NCBI GenBank assembly: GCA_964448755.1
Contig: CAYUXF010000021.1
Span: 1 to 26,385, forward strand
Reading direction: 5' to 3'
Source: CAYUXF01 sp964448755
Lineage (GTDB): Bacteria > Margulisbacteria > Termititenacia > Termititenacales > CAYUXF01
Length of the DNA stretch: 26,385 nt
Shown here: positions 23,879 through 26,385 of the stretch, in pieces
How positions within the stretch are numbered: the first letter of the stretch is position 1
How the letters are laid out: every line of letters starts with the position of its first letter
The notes under the pieces: generated by a model
The model's database searches: none
Told to the model about the DNA's origin: nothing
The model's input: the letters and a program-made list of their open reading frames with translations, nothing else
Translations under genes and position numbers: made by a program

Positions 23879-23933
23879 TCTTTTCATTTTAAAGCATCCA
23901 TAACAAAGAGCCAAGTGTTCTTTAATAAAAAAT
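23879..23933. repeat. Right copy of the 55-base direct repeat
   Basis: Identical to 23724-23778. If the two copies are collapsed, the divergent intergenic space between the DUF1007 gene and the outer-membrane barrel gene shrinks from about 235 bases (start to start) to about 80. Confidence 0.95.
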
Positions 23934-23958
23934 AACTACTGTGTTAAGATATAAAGAT

Positions 23959-25089
23959 ATGTCTTTTTTTAAGAAAAACTTGTTTATCATTACTTTTTTA
24001 TTTTTTTCTTTTAGTTATAGCGAGCTGTTAAACAACAATGACCAAAGCACTAATGTAACAACCAATCCAACTAATAACGACACATCACTTATTTTACCTG
24101 TTATCTTCTCTTCGCCAGAAACAGGTGTCGGCTACGGTGCACAAGTGATGTTCTTTAAAAACTATTGGCCGGAACTCCGCACGCAAAATTCAGCGGTCAG
24201 TCAGATTGTAGTGATCGGTACCGAAGAAAAACAATCTATTTATATCCTTGGTCACAGCCATTACTCCAAATACAATCAGCAATGGTTAAATTTTGGACTT
24301 TCCTATATTGATATGCCCAGTTATTTCTACGGTATTGGCGCTGCTGCACCGCGTGCTAATCAAGAAAAATACTCGCCGCACAATCTCTCCTTTTCTGCCA
24401 GCTACGCTGAAAAATTCAAAGAGGATATCTATTTTGGCCCCAAAATAAACATTAAAAGAATTGATATTGTAGAGGTCAGCACGAATGGTATTTTAGACCT
24501 AGAAGAACCGCTGGGCAGCAAAGGGGCTATTGTTTCCGGCCTGGGCTTTAAATTTCTAAAAGATTCTCGCGATGCGCAATTTTATCCAGAAAACGGCAAT
24601 AGCTTTTACTGGGAATCTCTTTTTTACAAAAGATCGTTTGGCAGCGATCATGAATATGCCAGTCATCTTGGCGAAATAAAGAATTTTCATAAACTACAAG
24701 AAAAAAAAGTTTTAGCCAGCCAGCTGATTTTAAAAAACACCACAGGCGCAGTTCCTTTTAGCGAAATGGGGAAGCTGGGCGGTGAAGAAATAATGCGCGG
24801 CTATTATAGAGGAAGATTTACCGATAAAACCTATCTGGCGTTTCAGGAAGAATATCGTTTTGGTCTAAAGAACAACTGGGGAGGCGTAACATTTATTGCA
24901 CTTGGGCAGGTCGCCGATAAATTTCAGCATTTAAAAGGAGATCTTTTCAATACTGCCTTTGGCGCCGGACTCCGGTATCAGATCAATGAAAAAAGAAAAA
25001 TAAACATTAGATTAGACCTGGCGTTTCATAATGCACCACAAGGCCTTTCCGGACCGGCATTTTACATTAATTTTCTAGAGGCTTTTTAA
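23959..25089 (+). CDS. Outer-membrane beta-barrel protein, BamA/TamA-type (surface antigen) barrel without POTRA domains
   Basis: This is a 376-residue outer-membrane protein. The signal peptide is MSFFKKNLFIITFLFFSFSYS. A Thr/Asn-rich linker leads to LPVIFSSPETGVGYGAQVMFF, then alternating amphipathic strands. The Omp85-type C-terminal signature LGGEEIMRGYYRGRF (about 273-287), with FQEEYRFGLKNNWGG and the GxGLRY strand near the end, is clear, and the chain ends in Phe. No POTRA domain precedes the barrel, so it belongs with the short surface-antigen-like barrels of unknown function rather than BamA itself. GTG at 23941 is an alternative start adding six residues; the ATG gives a better signal peptide. 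It is divergent from the DUF1007/NicO pair and ends overlapping the convergent gene by four bases. Confidence 0.87.
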   Translation: MSFFKKNLFIITFLFFSFSYSELLNNNDQSTNVTTNPTNNDTSLILPVIFSSPETGVGYGAQVMFFKNYWPELRTQNSAVSQIVVIGTEEKQSIYILGHSHYSKYNQQWLNFGLSYIDMPSYFYGIGAAAPRANQEKYSPHNLSFSASYAEKFKEDIYFGPKINIKRIDIVEVSTNGILDLEEPLGSKGAIVSGLGFKFLKDSRDAQFYPENGNSFYWESLFYKRSFGSDHEYASHLGEIKNFHKLQEKKVLASQLILKNTTGAVPFSEMGKLGGEEIMRGYYRGRFTDKTYLAFQEEYRFGLKNNWGGVTFIALGQVADKFQHLKGDLFNTAFGAGLRYQINEKRKINIRLDLAFHNAPQGLSGPAFYINFLEAF

Positions 25090-25415
25090 TTATTTTGCAG
25101 AATATTTACAGATTCCTCAATACAACGCAGACAAGAAACACGATTAGCTCTCAAGTCCCTGCAGGTCAAATGACCTAAAATTTTCTCAAGTTCAGCAAGC
25201 ACATCGGTATGTTTTTCCTGCGCAATAAGCTTAGCAGCATAAACAGCGCCACAAAGACCGTCGGGCGCATTGCCGCCGCCCTGATATTTATAAATATCCA
25301 GATCATGCTTTTGATCTTCATTAAAAACATTAAGAACAGTCTGTACACAGTTATAGCGCTCTACACCGTCCTTGCCGATAAAATGTTTAATAGCCAGTTC
25401 TTTTTTAGTCTTCAT
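25086..25415 (-). CDS. C_GCAxxG_C_C family redox-type protein
   Basis: This is a 109-residue cytoplasmic protein of the C_GCAxxG_C_C family: C23 in YNCVQTVL, the core GLCGAVYAAKLI with C55, and a Cys-rich end C85, C95 and C98 (TCRDLRANRVSCLRCIEES). The usual GCAxxG is CGAVYA here. Members are found mostly in anaerobes; redox or metal roles are suspected but unproven. It follows the Mrp ATPase gene by two bases, forming an operon MBL-fold enzyme, Mrp, then this gene. An Fe-S or redox connection is therefore plausible. The stop overlaps by four bases with the end of the outer-membrane barrel gene. Confidence 0.88.
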   Translation of the reverse strand: MKTKKELAIKHFIGKDGVERYNCVQTVLNVFNEDQKHDLDIYKYQGGGNAPDGLCGAVYAAKLIAQEKHTDVLAELEKILGHLTCRDLRANRVSCLRCIEESVNILQNN

Positions 25416-25417
25416 TT

Positions 25418-26236
25418 TTACTTAACAACTTTCCTTATAAGATCATCTGCTATCTCTGAAAACTCTTTTTTAACAGCATCATTTTTAATGGTCCCCTTTT
25501 CCAGAACATTCAGCAGCGCAGTGTCAAAAGGAATACTAGCCCAGAACTCAATACCCATTTCATCTGCAGCTCTTTTGCCGCCGTCTTTATTAAAATACTC
25601 CACAACCCCACCACAATGAGGGCAGATAAATTCCGACATATTTTCAATAATACCGATATGGGGAATATTGAATTGTTTAACAAAATTAACAGCCTTTCTG
25701 CTGTCTAACAAAGCCATCTCCTGCGGCGTTGTAACAATAGCCACAAAATCAATACCCGGCAGCATCTGCAAAATAGTCAACGGCTCATCGCCGGTCCCAG
25801 GCGGTGAATCAATAACCAAAAAATCAAGCTCACCCCAGGAAACATCGGACAAAAACTGCTTAATAAGGCTCATTTTTAAAGGACCGCGCCAAATAAGCGG
25901 CGCATCAACACTATCAATAATTGCCGCGGTAGTAACAAGTTTTAATTTATCATTAATTGTCAGCGGTTCTATAACTATATCTTCATGTGTGCCGCTGACA
26001 CTAAATTTAACATTCTCTATCCCAAATATCTTAGCTTGAGAAGGACCATGCAGATCGGCATCAAGCATCCCGACCTTATAGCCTTTCTGCGTCAAAGCCA
26101 GTGCCAAATTAGCAGAGACAGTACTTTTGCCCACACCGCCCTTATTACTTAAAACCAATATTTTATGTTTGATCTTTTGCATAACATCGTTTATTTTCTG
26201 ACGATCCTTTAAATAATCTGCTTGTTGTTGCTGCAT
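25418..26236 (-). CDS. Mrp/NBP35-family Fe-S cluster carrier ATPase
   Basis: This is a cytoplasmic P-loop ATPase of 272 residues that binds and transfers Fe-S clusters. It has a deviant Walker A, KGGVGKST (32-39), DADLHGPSQ (59-67), the switch DSPPGTGDEPLT (143-154), and the cluster motif CPHC (C205, C208), all intact. The N-terminal DUF59 domain found in some Mrp proteins is absent. The frame is open up to a TTG at 26257, but that would place the ribosome site AAGGAG inside the gene; the ATG at 26236, nine bases after AAGGAG, is the better start. It lies directly downstream of the MBL-fold gene and two bases before the C_GCAxxG_C_C gene. Confidence 0.95.
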   Translation of the reverse strand: MQQQQADYLKDRQKINDVMQKIKHKILVLSNKGGVGKSTVSANLALALTQKGYKVGMLDADLHGPSQAKIFGIENVKFSVSGTHEDIVIEPLTINDKLKLVTTAAIIDSVDAPLIWRGPLKMSLIKQFLSDVSWGELDFLVIDSPPGTGDEPLTILQMLPGIDFVAIVTTPQEMALLDSRKAVNFVKQFNIPHIGIIENMSEFICPHCGGVVEYFNKDGGKRAADEMGIEFWASIPFDTALLNVLEKGTIKNDAVKKEFSEIADDLIRKVVK

Positions 26237-26253
26237 TTCCCAAAACTCCTTTT

Positions 26254-26385
26254 TCAAATTAAAAAATTATCACCGGTATTAAAATTAAAAACATTTTCTG
26301 CCTGCAGATATTTTGTGAGCATAGCACCGGTGCAATGAGAGATACCAATATTATTAATATTATACTTATTTATTTTTTCTGCAAC
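26254..26385 (-). CDS. C-terminal end of an MBL-fold metallohydrolase (truncated by the window edge)
   Basis: The last 43 codons of a minus-strand gene enter from the right edge and stop with TGA at 26256-26254. The segment contains GISHCTGAMLTKYL followed by VFNFNTGDNFLI. This matches the end of the metallo-beta-lactamase-fold group related to dihydropterin-ribofuranosyl-aminobenzene phosphate synthase, where a conserved HCTG supplies a metal ligand and a (V/N)xG strand closes the fold. The Mrp gene follows 17 bases later, so it heads this operon or is internal to it. Only the last fifth or so is present, so the substrate is unknown. Confidence 0.7.
   Translation of the reverse strand, partial: VAEKINKYNINNIGISHCTGAMLTKYLQAENVFNFNTGDNFLI

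Noticed and set aside
23729..23914. A minus-strand reading frame running through the N gap
   Set aside because: It consists mostly of undetermined bases plus the duplicated 55 bases and has no real content.
26237..26257. TTG start for the Mrp ATPase at 26257
   Set aside because: The AAGGAG ribosome site would fall inside the coding region. The ATG at 26236 is correctly spaced from it.
1..26385. CRISPR arrays, insertion sequences, phage genes, tRNA and rRNA genes
   Set aside because: No regularly spaced repeats, transposase or phage-type frames, cloverleaf-like sequences or rRNA signatures were found on reading both strands.

Overview
This window comes from a low-GC, diderm, probably anaerobic and uncultured bacterium, and it looks like a metagenome scaffold. 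The diderm call rests on an outer-membrane beta-barrel gene with a signal peptide and C-terminal Phe (23959-25089), a lipoprotein solute-binding protein and two type IV/type II-like (pseudo)pilins. The anaerobic guess rests on a C_GCAxxG_C_C protein, an Mrp-type Fe-S ATPase, a radical SAM protein and a short B12-dependent methionine synthase. Phylum cannot be fixed from this sequence. Margulisbacteria-, Elusimicrobiota- or Omnitrophota-like lineages are guesses only. The scaffold contains a 100-N gap flanked on both sides by the same 55 bases, which looks like a scaffolding artefact.

Layout. 1-587 (+): 3' part of hisH. 584-7289 (-): a compact seven-gene operon read as DUF1015 protein, MgtE Mg2+ transporter, short RecO, MFS exporter, GT4 glycosyltransferase, small radical SAM protein, and a small membrane/coiled-coil protein. 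Its promoter is near 7331-7339. 7414-10023 (+): two related pilins flank a CPA1-type cation/proton antiporter, and a strong terminator follows. 10107-13909 (+): a polytopic membrane protein, a short MetH and an FmdB-type zinc ribbon. 13996-14316 (+): an ArsR-family regulator. 14313-14486 (-): a structured non-coding RNA candidate with a good sigma70 promoter; 6S RNA is the leading guess. 14601-15290 (+): an MTAN/MqnB-like nucleoside phosphorylase-family enzyme with an apparently leaderless mRNA. 15353-19681 (-): a sugar-type ABC importer operon (lipoprotein SBP, MalF-like, MalG-like) with no ATPase gene. 19899-21017 (+): wecB. 21004-23724 (-): an MFS protein, a NicO/RcnA-type metal permease and its DUF1007 partner. 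23959-25089 (+): the outer-membrane barrel. 25086-26385 (-): an operon with an MBL-fold enzyme (partial), an Mrp ATPase and a C_GCAxxG_C_C protein.

The most unusual object is the MalG-like permease (15353-17236). About 335 residues, readable as roughly seven ~50-residue beta-propeller-like repeats, are inserted in the first extracytoplasmic loop between TM1 and the rest of an otherwise ordinary permease with an intact EAA loop. It looks like a transporter with a built-in external sensor or docking domain. The second is the minus-strand RNA, which has a precise promoter, a 9-bp closing helix and two competing internal folds. No rRNA, tRNA, CRISPR array, insertion sequence or phage gene is visible.
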